From Aeromicrobium sp. (GTDB lineage Bacteria > Actinomycetota > Coriobacteriia > Anaerosomatales > Anaerosomataceae), in the NCBI GenBank assembly GCA_015351705.1, contig JADIIM010000045.1, positions 1 to 60,655 on the forward strand: a DNA stretch of 60,655 nucleotides. Direction: 5' to 3'. The translations under genes and the position numbers were made by a program. Numbering within the stretch: the first letter of the stretch is position 1; every line of letters starts with the position of its first letter. Below the pieces are notes generated by a model. That model worked only from the letters and a program-made list of their open reading frames with translations, was not told the origin of the DNA and ran no database searches. Positions 8,761 through 14,889 of the stretch are shown here, piece after piece.

Positions 8761-8820
8761 TTGGCTCCCCGCCGGATACTCAGAGGTGACCGGACCTCCG
8801 GCGGCTCACAGCCCCCCAAC
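8761..8820 (-). promoter_or_regulatory. Structured RNA element, candidate riboswitch
   Basis: On the minus strand the segment directly before the terminator has nested pairings: AGCC/GGCT (8810-8813 with 8763-8766), CCGCCGG/CCGGCGG (8798-8804 with 8769-8775) and AGGT/ACCT (8794-8797 with 8784-8787). Conspicuous unpaired purine-rich stretches lie between them (CTGAGTAT, GGGGAGCC). The compact stem with internal loops next to a strong terminator looks like an aptamer with an expression platform. I could not assign it to a known class by eye. Confidence 0.45.
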
Positions 8821-8838
8821 TCGAGTGCGAGCGTACAG

Positions 8839-8868
8839 AGTACATTGCCTTCGTGAACACATTCTCAA
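8839..8868 (-). promoter_or_regulatory. Promoter of the di-heme protein gene
   Basis: TTGAGA (8868-8863) and TGTACT (8844-8839) are 18 bases apart on the minus strand. A start near 8832 gives a leader of roughly 250 bases. Confidence 0.5.
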
Positions 8869-8893
8869 CCTAACACGAGGACTTTCTGCCGGA

Positions 8894-8946
8894 CGGCTGT
8901 ATAGGCCGCTAGAGCGGCATTACATAGCCGTGCATCAACCGATGCA
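8894..8946. repeat. Inverted repeats between oraE and the di-heme gene
   Basis: A long imperfect hairpin spans 8894-8930 (outer arms near 8894-8903 and 8921-8930, inner GCCGCT/AGCGGC), and directly next to it TGCATC-AACC-GATGCA forms a perfect inverted repeat at 8931-8946. They lie just downstream of oraE. They may be the 3' end of the ora transcript; the second repeat also shares the TGCATC word found in the oraS and ord promoters. Confidence 0.45.
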
Positions 8947-9022
8947 TACCGCCCGTCATGACCGCTCGCAGCCGAACGAAAGGTGCGCCTGCGGGTGGAG
9001 GGCTCGGCCGAGGCCGCACCCG

Positions 9023-11401
9023 TCACATCCCCCGCGCGCGCATCGTCTTGACGACGAAGCTTGCAACGTCGAGGCCCTTGGTCCTGCGGCCGAAGCCCGC
9101 ATCCATGCCGCTCTCCCGCGCGATCTCGTCGGTAACCTGCGTACCTCCGCTGATGAGCAGCAGCTTGCGACGCACGCCCTTCTCTTCGGCCAGGTCGGCG
9201 AGCTTGCGCATCATCTCGCGGTGCACCTCGGCATGCGTGATGATGGTGGAGATGAGCACCACGCTCGCCGCGTGCTCGATGGCGGCGTCGAGTACCTTCT
9301 CGATCGGCACGCTCGTGCCGAGATACGTGACCGCGAAGCCCCACTTCTCCAGACCGCCATGCTTGATATCGATGATCTCGCGCATGCCCACCGAATGTTC
9401 GTCGTTGCCGACGGTGGCAGCCACACATCGCAACTCGCGCTCGTGCACGAACTCGCGGATCTCCTCGTCTGAGAGCACGTCCGGCGGCTCGGGGATCACG
9501 AGCGTGGCGGGGTCGATGGTCACCTCGAGACGCCCCTTGAGCTCGAGGAGCGTGCCTTCGGCCGGGTGCATCACGCGCTTGTGGATGACCTCGCAGTCGG
9601 CCAGGTTCATAGCGGCGCCCAGCTCAAGCGCGGCCGCCTCGGCCACTGCCTCGGCGGCGGGCAGGAACATGGTCACAACCACCACGCCGTCGCCCGCCCA
9701 CTCCACTTCGGGCTTGATGAGACCGCGCTCGCGGAGTTCTGCGGTCTGTGTAAGCCGCGTGGCGGCGTTGTCCGTGGGATCGAGCTCGTCGATGAACGGC
9801 ACCTTGGCGTCGTCGCACAGCGTGCAACTGCCGATGACGTCACACGGACGCGCGCCGCGCGACGCGCGGTCGCTGTCCAGCGCGGCGGCGTCGGCTACAA
9901 CGGCCTCCTCGCCCGGCACCGCGGCGCCGAAGCCGGCCAGCAGCTCGAGATGGTTCTCGCCGAAGTGATGGCACACCGGCGCGAGATAGTCGTCCGCACG
10001 CGGCACGATCGAGCCAGCCGCCACGCCGCCGCCGCTGTCGCGACCGATGCCATCGTCGTTGGTCTCCGGGTACTCGCCGCTGTCCACGAAGTACGCCTTC
10101 TCCACGCCCGCGAAATACCCGCCGTCTTCGAGCATGGCTTCGAGGAACAGCACCGCGCGCTCCTTGATCTCGCGCACGCGGCCCTTGAGCTCGGGCGCCT
10201 CGCGATCCACCTTCACCATCTCGCGCAGCCCGTCCATGCCCACCAGCGACTGCTTGGCCGTGTCCACCGCCGCCACGTTGTTGTAGTGCCAGGGCACGTT
10301 GCGGCCCTCGTCGGGCGTGATCGTGGACTGGATGTCCGCCGAGGTGAGCCGCGAGATCAGCAGATTCATCACGTGCGAGACCGTCGCGTCGCGCCCATCG
10401 GACTCCATGTAGCGCGTGTTCTGCTGCGCGCGCATCTTGTACCTACCGAACAGGTCCCGGAGCGCTATCGCGTACGGGAGGTCCATGCGCATGCACGGCG
10501 CGGGCGCCGCGTCCGGTGGAACGGTAGAAAGCGCGATATGATCGGCGGGCATCCCCACCGCCTCGGAGTACGCGCAGTTGATCGCGTGCTGCACCAGCAG
10601 CTCGGGCATGACCTTCCACGCCTTCACGGCCGTGGCGTTGGCGTTGTGCGCGCCGTCGATCTGCAGGATGCCCGCTGCGGCCATCACGTGCTTGGCCACC
10701 GCCGCGTCCACGAAGCTGCGGTACATGTTGATGTTGCGGTACAGCACGTTGTACTGCGGGTCCTGGTGCGCGCCGTTGACGCCCTCCTCGGCAAAGAGCA
10801 CCGCCATCTCGGGACCCGCCACGCCGCTCACATAGCTGTGGAAGTTGATCGGCCGCCCCACTTCGTCTTCGATCAGGTCGAGCGCGCGGCGCGACAGACG
10901 CAGCTGCTTGCGCGTGATCGCGATGCCGCCCACGCCTTCAGGCGTGCCCTCCAGCAGGCCGTCCATATGGCTCTGGCCGGCGGTGCGGATGACCATGATG
11001 TGGTCTGCACCGTGCCAGGCGGCCATACGCATGCGCCGGATGTCGTCTTCAGGCCTGCCCGAGGCGATCTCGGTGGTGATCACGCAGTCCGGCTGCGGGT
11101 CGATGTCCTCGAAGTAGTGCGCCGCCGGAAGCGGGACGCTCCGCGCGAGCGGCTCGGCCGTCTCGTGGTAGGTGAACTCGTAGTGCCGCTGCTCCGGCAC
11201 GAGCGTGCGCCAGATCCAGCCACGCCGGCGCGGCCGGTAGTGCTCGAGTCCCTCGAGCAGTGACTCCACATCCAGCTTCACGCATGGATCGAGCGGGGGG
11301 TCGGCAAGAGGACGGCCGAAACGGGGGTCAGCGCTCACGTCGTCGGCCGGATACGGACGGTCCGCGTCGCACCCCGGGGCGTGCGTCTGCCGCTCGCTCA
11401 T
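9023..11401 (-). CDS. oraE: D-ornithine 4,5-aminomutase, large subunit OraE
   Basis: A 792-residue subunit that binds both adenosylcobalamin and PLP and moves the terminal amino group of D-ornithine to give 2,4-diaminopentanoate. The C-terminal Rossmann domain has the base-off B12 motif DEHSVG at residues 667-672 (His669). Lys680 lies 11 residues later, the same spacing as between the cobalamin histidine and the PLP-forming lysine of the Clostridium sticklandii enzyme. The N-terminal part is the TIM-barrel catalytic domain. Its ATG overlaps the oraS stop (ATGA), so the subunits are translated together. It belongs to the oxidative ornithine pathway with ord, ortA and ortB upstream. Confidence 0.95.
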   Translation of the reverse strand: MSERQTHAPGCDADRPYPADDVSADPRFGRPLADPPLDPCVKLDVESLLEGLEHYRPRRRGWIWRTLVPEQRHYEFTYHETAEPLARSVPLPAAHYFEDIDPQPDCVITTEIASGRPEDDIRRMRMAAWHGADHIMVIRTAGQSHMDGLLEGTPEGVGGIAITRKQLRLSRRALDLIEDEVGRPINFHSYVSGVAGPEMAVLFAEEGVNGAHQDPQYNVLYRNINMYRSFVDAAVAKHVMAAAGILQIDGAHNANATAVKAWKVMPELLVQHAINCAYSEAVGMPADHIALSTVPPDAAPAPCMRMDLPYAIALRDLFGRYKMRAQQNTRYMESDGRDATVSHVMNLLISRLTSADIQSTITPDEGRNVPWHYNNVAAVDTAKQSLVGMDGLREMVKVDREAPELKGRVREIKERAVLFLEAMLEDGGYFAGVEKAYFVDSGEYPETNDDGIGRDSGGGVAAGSIVPRADDYLAPVCHHFGENHLELLAGFGAAVPGEEAVVADAAALDSDRASRGARPCDVIGSCTLCDDAKVPFIDELDPTDNAATRLTQTAELRERGLIKPEVEWAGDGVVVVTMFLPAAEAVAEAAALELGAAMNLADCEVIHKRVMHPAEGTLLELKGRLEVTIDPATLVIPEPPDVLSDEEIREFVHERELRCVAATVGNDEHSVGMREIIDIKHGGLEKWGFAVTYLGTSVPIEKVLDAAIEHAASVVLISTIITHAEVHREMMRKLADLAEEKGVRRKLLLISGGTQVTDEIARESGMDAGFGRRTKGLDVASFVVKTMRARGM

Positions 11402-11760
11402 CGGACATCACCCCACGCCGCCTCGATGAGGTCCCAACCGTCGCCATCGGCCAGGCGCCGGGCGGCCGAGACGGCATCGGCGTCCCACGCACGCATCGCC
11501 ACGAGCACAACGTGCCCCGCGCCGTGGCCAAGCAGGCCGCGCGTCTCGCACTCGGCCACGATCGCCGTGGCGGTCGGCGAGTCGACGCCCATCCGCATGA
11601 GCACGCTGCGTTCGATCGACGGCGAGGTGTGCGTCCGGGCGAGCTCCACCAGAGGGTCCACACACCGCTGCGCGAGCTCCCAGAACCGCGCCTCAAGCTC
11701 GGCGTCACTCAGCCCCTGCAGGTGCTCGCGTGCTTCGCGAAACGTGTCCTCGCGCGCCAT
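11398..11760 (-). CDS. oraS: D-ornithine 4,5-aminomutase, small subunit OraS
   Basis: A 120-residue small subunit required with OraE for ornithine aminomutase activity. It is all-helical, begins MAREDTFREAREHLQ, and contains the conserved LMRMGVDSPTATAIV segment and a terminal WDLIEAAWGDVR. Size and position before oraE are as in clostridial ora operons. It has its own promoter with TTGAAA/TATGCT boxes, overlapped by the TTGCATC-N15-TGCATA element that also occurs before ord. Confidence 0.93.
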   Translation of the reverse strand: MAREDTFREAREHLQGLSDAELEARFWELAQRCVDPLVELARTHTSPSIERSVLMRMGVDSPTATAIVAECETRGLLGHGAGHVVLVAMRAWDADAVSAARRLADGDGWDLIEAAWGDVR

Positions 11761-11784
11761 GCATGCTCCTCACGTCGTCCGGCG

Positions 11785-11812
11785 TATGCAATCTGCCGCC
11801 ATTCTGATGCAA
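11785..11812 (-). promoter_or_regulatory. Shared ornithine-gene operator (oraS copy)
   Basis: TTGCATC-N15-TGCATA read on the minus strand, overlapping the 3' end of the -10 box and the transcription start. The TGCAT cores are 21 bases apart, two helical turns. The same arrangement occurs at 17781-17808 before ord. A dimeric or tetrameric regulator binding direct repeats is the simplest reading; overlap with the start site suggests repression. Confidence 0.55.
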
Positions 11813-11839
11813 GCATAGCGGTCGGACGAGCGGTTTCAA
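11812..11839 (-). promoter_or_regulatory. Promoter of oraSE
   Basis: On the minus strand TTGAAA (11839-11834) is followed after 16 bases by TATGCT (11817-11812). The last base of the -10 box is the first base of a TTGCATC word, the upstream half of the shared operator. Confidence 0.6.
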
Positions 11840-11869
11840 GGGGCGCTGGTGCTCGCTTGCCCTACCTCA

Positions 11870-12307
11870 CTACTCGCCCTCGAGGAGTGCTTCGACCCGC
11901 ACGCGCATCTCTCCTTCATCAAGTGGGCCGATGTGCGTGTCCACCAGGACTCCCCGCGCGTCGAAGAACAGCGACGTCGGAACGTACTGGAGACCGTACT
12001 CCACCACGAAGTCCCGGTTCTCGGGGCGGTCTGCAACGATGTCGGTGAACACGAGGCGTCCTTCGTATCCGGGCATGATGTCCGTGGCGACCGCCACGAT
12101 CTCCACGCACGCGGGTCAGGTGCCGGTGTGAACGAGCACGTAGGCGGGTACGCCCGCATCGCGTGCCTCGGCAAGTACCGCGTACGGTCCGGTGCCGGAC
12201 TGCGGCGCCGGCTCGTCTGCGGCGGGTCGGCCAACTGCCACCGCAACGAGCACGCCGATGGCGACCACCGCTCCCGCGGCAAGCAGCGCCTTGGTCCGTC
12301 CGCCCAC
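11870..12307 (-). CDS. Membrane-anchored thioredoxin-like selenoprotein (in-frame UGA)
   Basis: A 145-residue protein if the TGA at 12118-12116 is read as selenocysteine. The frame continues without interruption on both sides of the TGA, and the product makes one coherent thioredoxin fold: an N-terminal membrane segment (residues 8-26), then YVLVHTGT, the redox motif U-P-A-C with Sec at codon 64, the central EIVAVATD and LVFTDIVAD strands, and the cis-proline turn YVPTSLFF. The UGA thus replaces the first cysteine of a CPAC-like active site. A 6-bp hairpin with loop GGUC begins 17 bases after the UGA. The start is a GTG with GGAG eight bases upstream. Likely a reductase serving the neighbouring ArsP/ArsR system; substrate unknown. 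Confidence 0.82.
12083..12098 (-). promoter_or_regulatory. Putative bacterial SECIS hairpin, first selenoprotein
   Basis: In the mRNA, CGUGGC (12098-12093) pairs perfectly with GCCACG (12088-12083) around the loop GGUC. It begins 17 bases after the UGA and the loop 23 bases after; the loop carries a GGU as in the E. coli fdhF SECIS. The distance is a little longer than in E. coli. Confidence 0.55.
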
Positions 12308-12308
12308 G

Positions 12309-12551
12309 TCAGGCGCTCCAGCGCGCAAGCAGCGACTTCATCTCATCGAGTTTGGGCACGCGCCCGGAGAGCCGCACCTCGCCATCGACGACCAGACCGG
12401 GGGTAGCCATGATGCCGTACGCCATGATGTCCACGAGTTCCGTCACCTTCTCGACCGTCGCGTCCAGGCCGAGCTCATCAACGGCCGTGCGCGTGGTCTC
12501 TTCGAGCAGCGCGCACTTCCGACATCCCGTGCCGAGTACCTTGATCTCCAT
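12309..12551 (-). CDS. Small thioredoxin-fold protein (TM0996/MTH895 type)
   Basis: An 80-residue cytoplasmic protein starting MEIKVLGTGCRKC, where Cys10 and Cys13 form the GCxxC redox motif, followed by a helix, the cis-proline turn MATPGLVVDGEV and a final helix. This is the redox-active disulfide protein 2 family, which is repeatedly found beside ArsR repressors and DUF318/ArsP permeases. I used the ATG at 12551 with GAGAGGA upstream rather than the longer frame from 12590. Here both redox residues are ordinary cysteines, unlike the selenoproteins on either side. It ends two bases before the GTG of the downstream selenoprotein. Confidence 0.9.
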   Translation of the reverse strand: MEIKVLGTGCRKCALLEETTRTAVDELGLDATVEKVTELVDIMAYGIMATPGLVVDGEVRLSGRVPKLDEMKSLLARWSA

Positions 12552-12586
12552 CGTTCGTGGATCCTCTCTTTCGATGCGCACCCTGA

Positions 12587-12904
12587 TCACATGCCGACGA
12601 TCGATGCGGCGACGGCCCGCAGCACCTCACGCTGTACGGTGTAGTACACCCAGGTCCCGTCCTTGCGTGCGGTCACGATACCGGCGTCACGAAGCACGCC
12701 CATATGGTGCGAGATCGTCGAGGCTACAAGGCCCAGGCGCTCGGACAGCTTGCACGCGCACACCTCATCGGTCCTGCAGCACGTCTTGGCCTCATCGCCG
12801 CTCCGTTCGAGCAAGAAGCGCACGATCTCCCGGCGCTGGGACGACGCAAGCGCCTTGAGTGCCGAGTCCAGCTGCTCCTCGGAGATGCGCTCAGCAACAA
12901 CCAC
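12587..12904 (-). CDS. ArsR-family metalloid/redox-responsive repressor
   Basis: A 105-residue winged-helix repressor. The DNA-reading helix region is LGLVASTISHHMGVLRDAG and the wing is VTARKDGTWVYYTV. A cysteine cluster, CCRTDEVCACKLSERL, matches the E. coli-type ArsR sensor site (ELCVCDL), so it should release DNA when As(III) or a related thiophile binds. Translation probably starts at the GTG at 12904, inside the end of the upstream gene, suggesting coupling. The likely operator is the palindrome at 13767-13794. Confidence 0.92.
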   Translation of the reverse strand: MVVAERISEEQLDSALKALASSQRREIVRFLLERSGDEAKTCCRTDEVCACKLSERLGLVASTISHHMGVLRDAGIVTARKDGTWVYYTVQREVLRAVAASIVGM

Positions 12905-13253
12905 TGCCGCAACACCCTTTCGGCGTAGACCCGGCGCCACCATGGGAGACCGCGTCTTGTGCACGATCGCGCGCCATCGCAACGACCGCGTCGACATCGA
13001 TCCCGTCGTGGCACGCCACCGTGCCGCCGACGAGCACCATCGGGAACCCCGCACGCTCGGCGATGATCACGTCGAGCGCCGCATGCCGCTCATCGCCCTC
13101 GAGTGCGTAGACATCGCTCACTCGTACGTCGGCCTCGATACACTCGGCCGCAAGACGCTCCCGTAGGACGTGGGCACGCCACGTCTCGGGCATGTCTCAA
13201 GCCGAACCCTCCGGGCCGACGAACTCGACCTCCTGACCGGGGTCGCAGAGCAG
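12891..13253 (-). CDS. Glutaredoxin-like selenoprotein with cysteine-rich tail (in-frame UGA)
   Basis: About 120 residues if the TGA at 13199-13197 is read as selenocysteine. On its 5' side lies a first beta strand, EVEFVGPEGSA; on its 3' side DMPETW opens the following helix, so the UGA sits exactly at the redox position of a thioredoxin/glutaredoxin fold. The cis-proline turn GFPMVLVGG follows, and the protein ends in a metal-binding-like GCCGSGCC. A 7-bp hairpin begins 11 bases after the UGA. No ATG, GTG or TTG exists between the previous in-frame stop (13265-13263) and the UGA. CTG at 13253, with GAGG seven bases upstream, is my tentative start. The alternative is readthrough from the DUF2703 gene, which is in the same frame. 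Confidence 0.72.
13167..13185 (-). promoter_or_regulatory. Putative bacterial SECIS hairpin, second selenoprotein
   Basis: GACGUGG (13185-13179) pairs perfectly with CCACGUC (13173-13167) around a five-base loop CGUGC. The stem starts 11 bases and the loop 18 bases after the UGA, close to the spacing of the E. coli fdhF element. Confidence 0.6.
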
Positions 13254-13262
13254 GTCGCCGCC

Positions 13263-13718
13263 TCAACCGCACCCGGCGCCGGTGACCAGGGTGACGGCGG
13301 CCCGCCCCGGATGCGCGGGCGCAAGCCCGGCAGCTGCCATGATCGCGGCTGTCACGGCCTCGCGGCTGAGCGCCTCGCTCACCACGCCGTCGATCTCGAC
13401 CGCACGGCAGCACGTGGGCTCGCCGAGAAGATCGGCGCACGAGGGGCAGTCGTTTTCCGTGGCCGAGCCACCGAGCCACGCCTCGACCGGGCGGCCGTTC
13501 ACGAGCACCTCGTTGGACCGGGCGATCTCACCCCGGCCGAGTTCCCGCTCGTGAAGCTCGACGACGATGCCCATCGGCGAGAGCAGGCCCGCCGCCTCGG
13601 CCACCGCGGTGCGTGTTGCGGCGCGCGTGTCACCACAACGCTCGCACGTCTCGCCGTCCTGAACGTAGAATCCGGCCTCGACCGTCACCCGTTGCGCACC
13701 GGAGCAGCACCCGCTCAC
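13263..13718 (-). CDS. DUF2703-family protein
   Basis: A 151-residue cysteine-rich protein. It shows the family pattern of a DGETCERC motif followed by a helix, a strand pair, the SNEVLVNGRPVEAWL segment and a second CPSC motif with a further Cys pair (GEPTCCR). An N-terminal SGCC and a C-terminal GAGCG add more thiols. The GTG at 13718 is preferred because GGAGGT lies five bases upstream; the frame is open to 13748. It stops with TGA, and the frame beyond continues in phase into the next gene. DUF2703 proteins accompany arsenic and other thiol-metal operons, but their reaction is not known. Confidence 0.85.
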   Translation of the reverse strand: MSGCCSGAQRVTVEAGFYVQDGETCERCGDTRAATRTAVAEAAGLLSPMGIVVELHERELGRGEIARSNEVLVNGRPVEAWLGGSATENDCPSCADLLGEPTCCRAVEIDGVVSEALSREAVTAAIMAAAGLAPAHPGRAAVTLVTGAGCG

Positions 13719-13766
13719 ATCCCACCTCCGCCTGCCGGACACACTCACTCACGCGCCCGGCATCGT

Positions 13767-13794
13767 GTATACTTCGATACCTATCGAAGCATAC
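13767..13794. promoter_or_regulatory. ArsR-type operator palindrome in the divergent promoter
   Basis: CTTCGATA-CC-TATCGAAG (13772-13789) is a perfect 8+2+8 inverted repeat, extended outward by GTAT and ATAC to 28 bp with one mismatched pair. It lies between the divergently transcribed DUF2703-arsR and arsP transcripts, where an ArsR dimer could control both. Confidence 0.75.
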
Positions 13795-13833
13795 GATGAC
13801 CACCCGATCCACACAACCCCGAGCGAGGATGCG

Positions 13834-14850
13834 ATGACCGCGATCACCAACGTGTTCGGCTGGATGAACGACCATCTTCTCAAGATGGTCTGGCTGAACG
13901 ACTCCGTCGGGTGGCTGGTCGAGAACGTGCTCGGCCTGTCGCTCCACGACCGACTCGGCGCGAGCATCCAGTTCTTCGTCTACGACGTGATCAAGATCTT
14001 CGTGCTGCTCTCGGCGCTCATCTTCACGATCTCCTACGTCCAGAGCTTCTTCCCTCCCGAGCGCACGCGGAAGATCCTCGGCAGGTTCCGCGGCATCGGC
14101 GCAAACACCGTCGGCGCGCTGCTCGGCACGGTCACGCCGTTCTGCTCGTGCTCCTCGATCCCGCTGTTCATCGGGTTCACCTCGGCGGGCCTGCCCGTCG
14201 GCGTCACGTTCTCGTTCCTGATCTCATCGCCACTGGTGGACCTCGCATCGGTGATCCTACTCGCGAGCATCTTCAACTGGAAGATCGCCGCCGCGTACGT
14301 GGTGGTGGGGATCGTCCTCGCGGTCATCGGCGGCTCGCTCATCAGCGCGTTCAAGCTCGAGCGCTATGTGGAGCCGTTCGTCTACGGCGCCACACTCACC
14401 GATGCCGAGCCAGCCGAGATGACCCGCCGCGACCGGATCGCGTTCGCCCGCGAGGCCACGGCCGACATCATCCGCCGGGTGTGGCTCTACGTGCTCATCG
14501 GCGTGGGCATCGGAGCGGTCATCCACGGCTGGATACCGGAGGCGTGGATCTCGGCTGTCCTGGGTGAGGGCAACGCGTTCTCGGTGGTGATCGCAACGCT
14601 CGCGGGCGTGCCGATGTACGCCGACATCTTCGGAACGCTCCCCATCGCCGAGGCGCTCGTCATGAAGGGCGTGGGCATCGGCACCGCGCTCGCGTTCATG
14701 ATGGCTGTGACGGCGCTCTCGCTGCCTTCGCTCATCCTGCTCAAGAAGGTCGTCAAGACGCCGCTGCTCGCCGCCTTCTTCGCCATCGTCGTGGCCGGTA
14801 TCCTTCTTATCGGCTACGGGTTCAACGCCGCCGGAGCGTGGTTCTTGTAG
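13834..14850 (+). CDS. ArsP/DUF318-family permease
   Basis: A 338-residue membrane protein with about eight to ten segments. The family signature TPFCSCSSIPLF, followed by GFTSAGLPVGVTFSFLISSP, identifies the DUF318/ArsP permease family. Characterised members export trivalent organoarsenicals, and the CSC motif contributes thiol ligands. The ATG at 13834 has GAGG upstream; an in-frame ATG at 13765 would place the start upstream of the operator and is unlikely. It is divergent from, and presumably co-regulated with, the DUF2703/ArsR/thioredoxin genes. Substrate could be an organoarsenical or another soft metal or metalloid compound. Confidence 0.9.
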   Translation: MTAITNVFGWMNDHLLKMVWLNDSVGWLVENVLGLSLHDRLGASIQFFVYDVIKIFVLLSALIFTISYVQSFFPPERTRKILGRFRGIGANTVGALLGTVTPFCSCSSIPLFIGFTSAGLPVGVTFSFLISSPLVDLASVILLASIFNWKIAAAYVVVGIVLAVIGGSLISAFKLERYVEPFVYGATLTDAEPAEMTRRDRIAFAREATADIIRRVWLYVLIGVGIGAVIHGWIPEAWISAVLGEGNAFSVVIATLAGVPMYADIFGTLPIAEALVMKGVGIGTALAFMMAVTALSLPSLILLKKVVKTPLLAAFFAIVVAGILLIGYGFNAAGAWFL

Positions 14851-14889
14851 CGCGCCCGCGGCGGCGTCGGCCGCCCGTTCGTGGCGCCG

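Noticed and set aside
11870-12328. Two separate small genes either side of the TGA at 12118-12116
   Set aside because: The downstream piece would start in mid-fold without its redox motif and has no separate ribosome-binding site. One selenoprotein explains both parts.
12891-13253. ArsD-type metallochaperone, suggested by the GCCGSGCC tail
   Set aside because: The N-terminus lacks the ArsD CC-x5-C pattern (FDPAMCCSTGVCG-like), and the fold reads as glutaredoxin/thioredoxin with a cis-Pro turn.
13197-13265. Reading the first TGA (13265-13263) as selenocysteine too
   Set aside because: No compact hairpin follows it, DUF2703 has a complete length and a plausible thiol-rich end there, and a possible SD-CTG start follows. 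Kept as an alternative, not as the main call.
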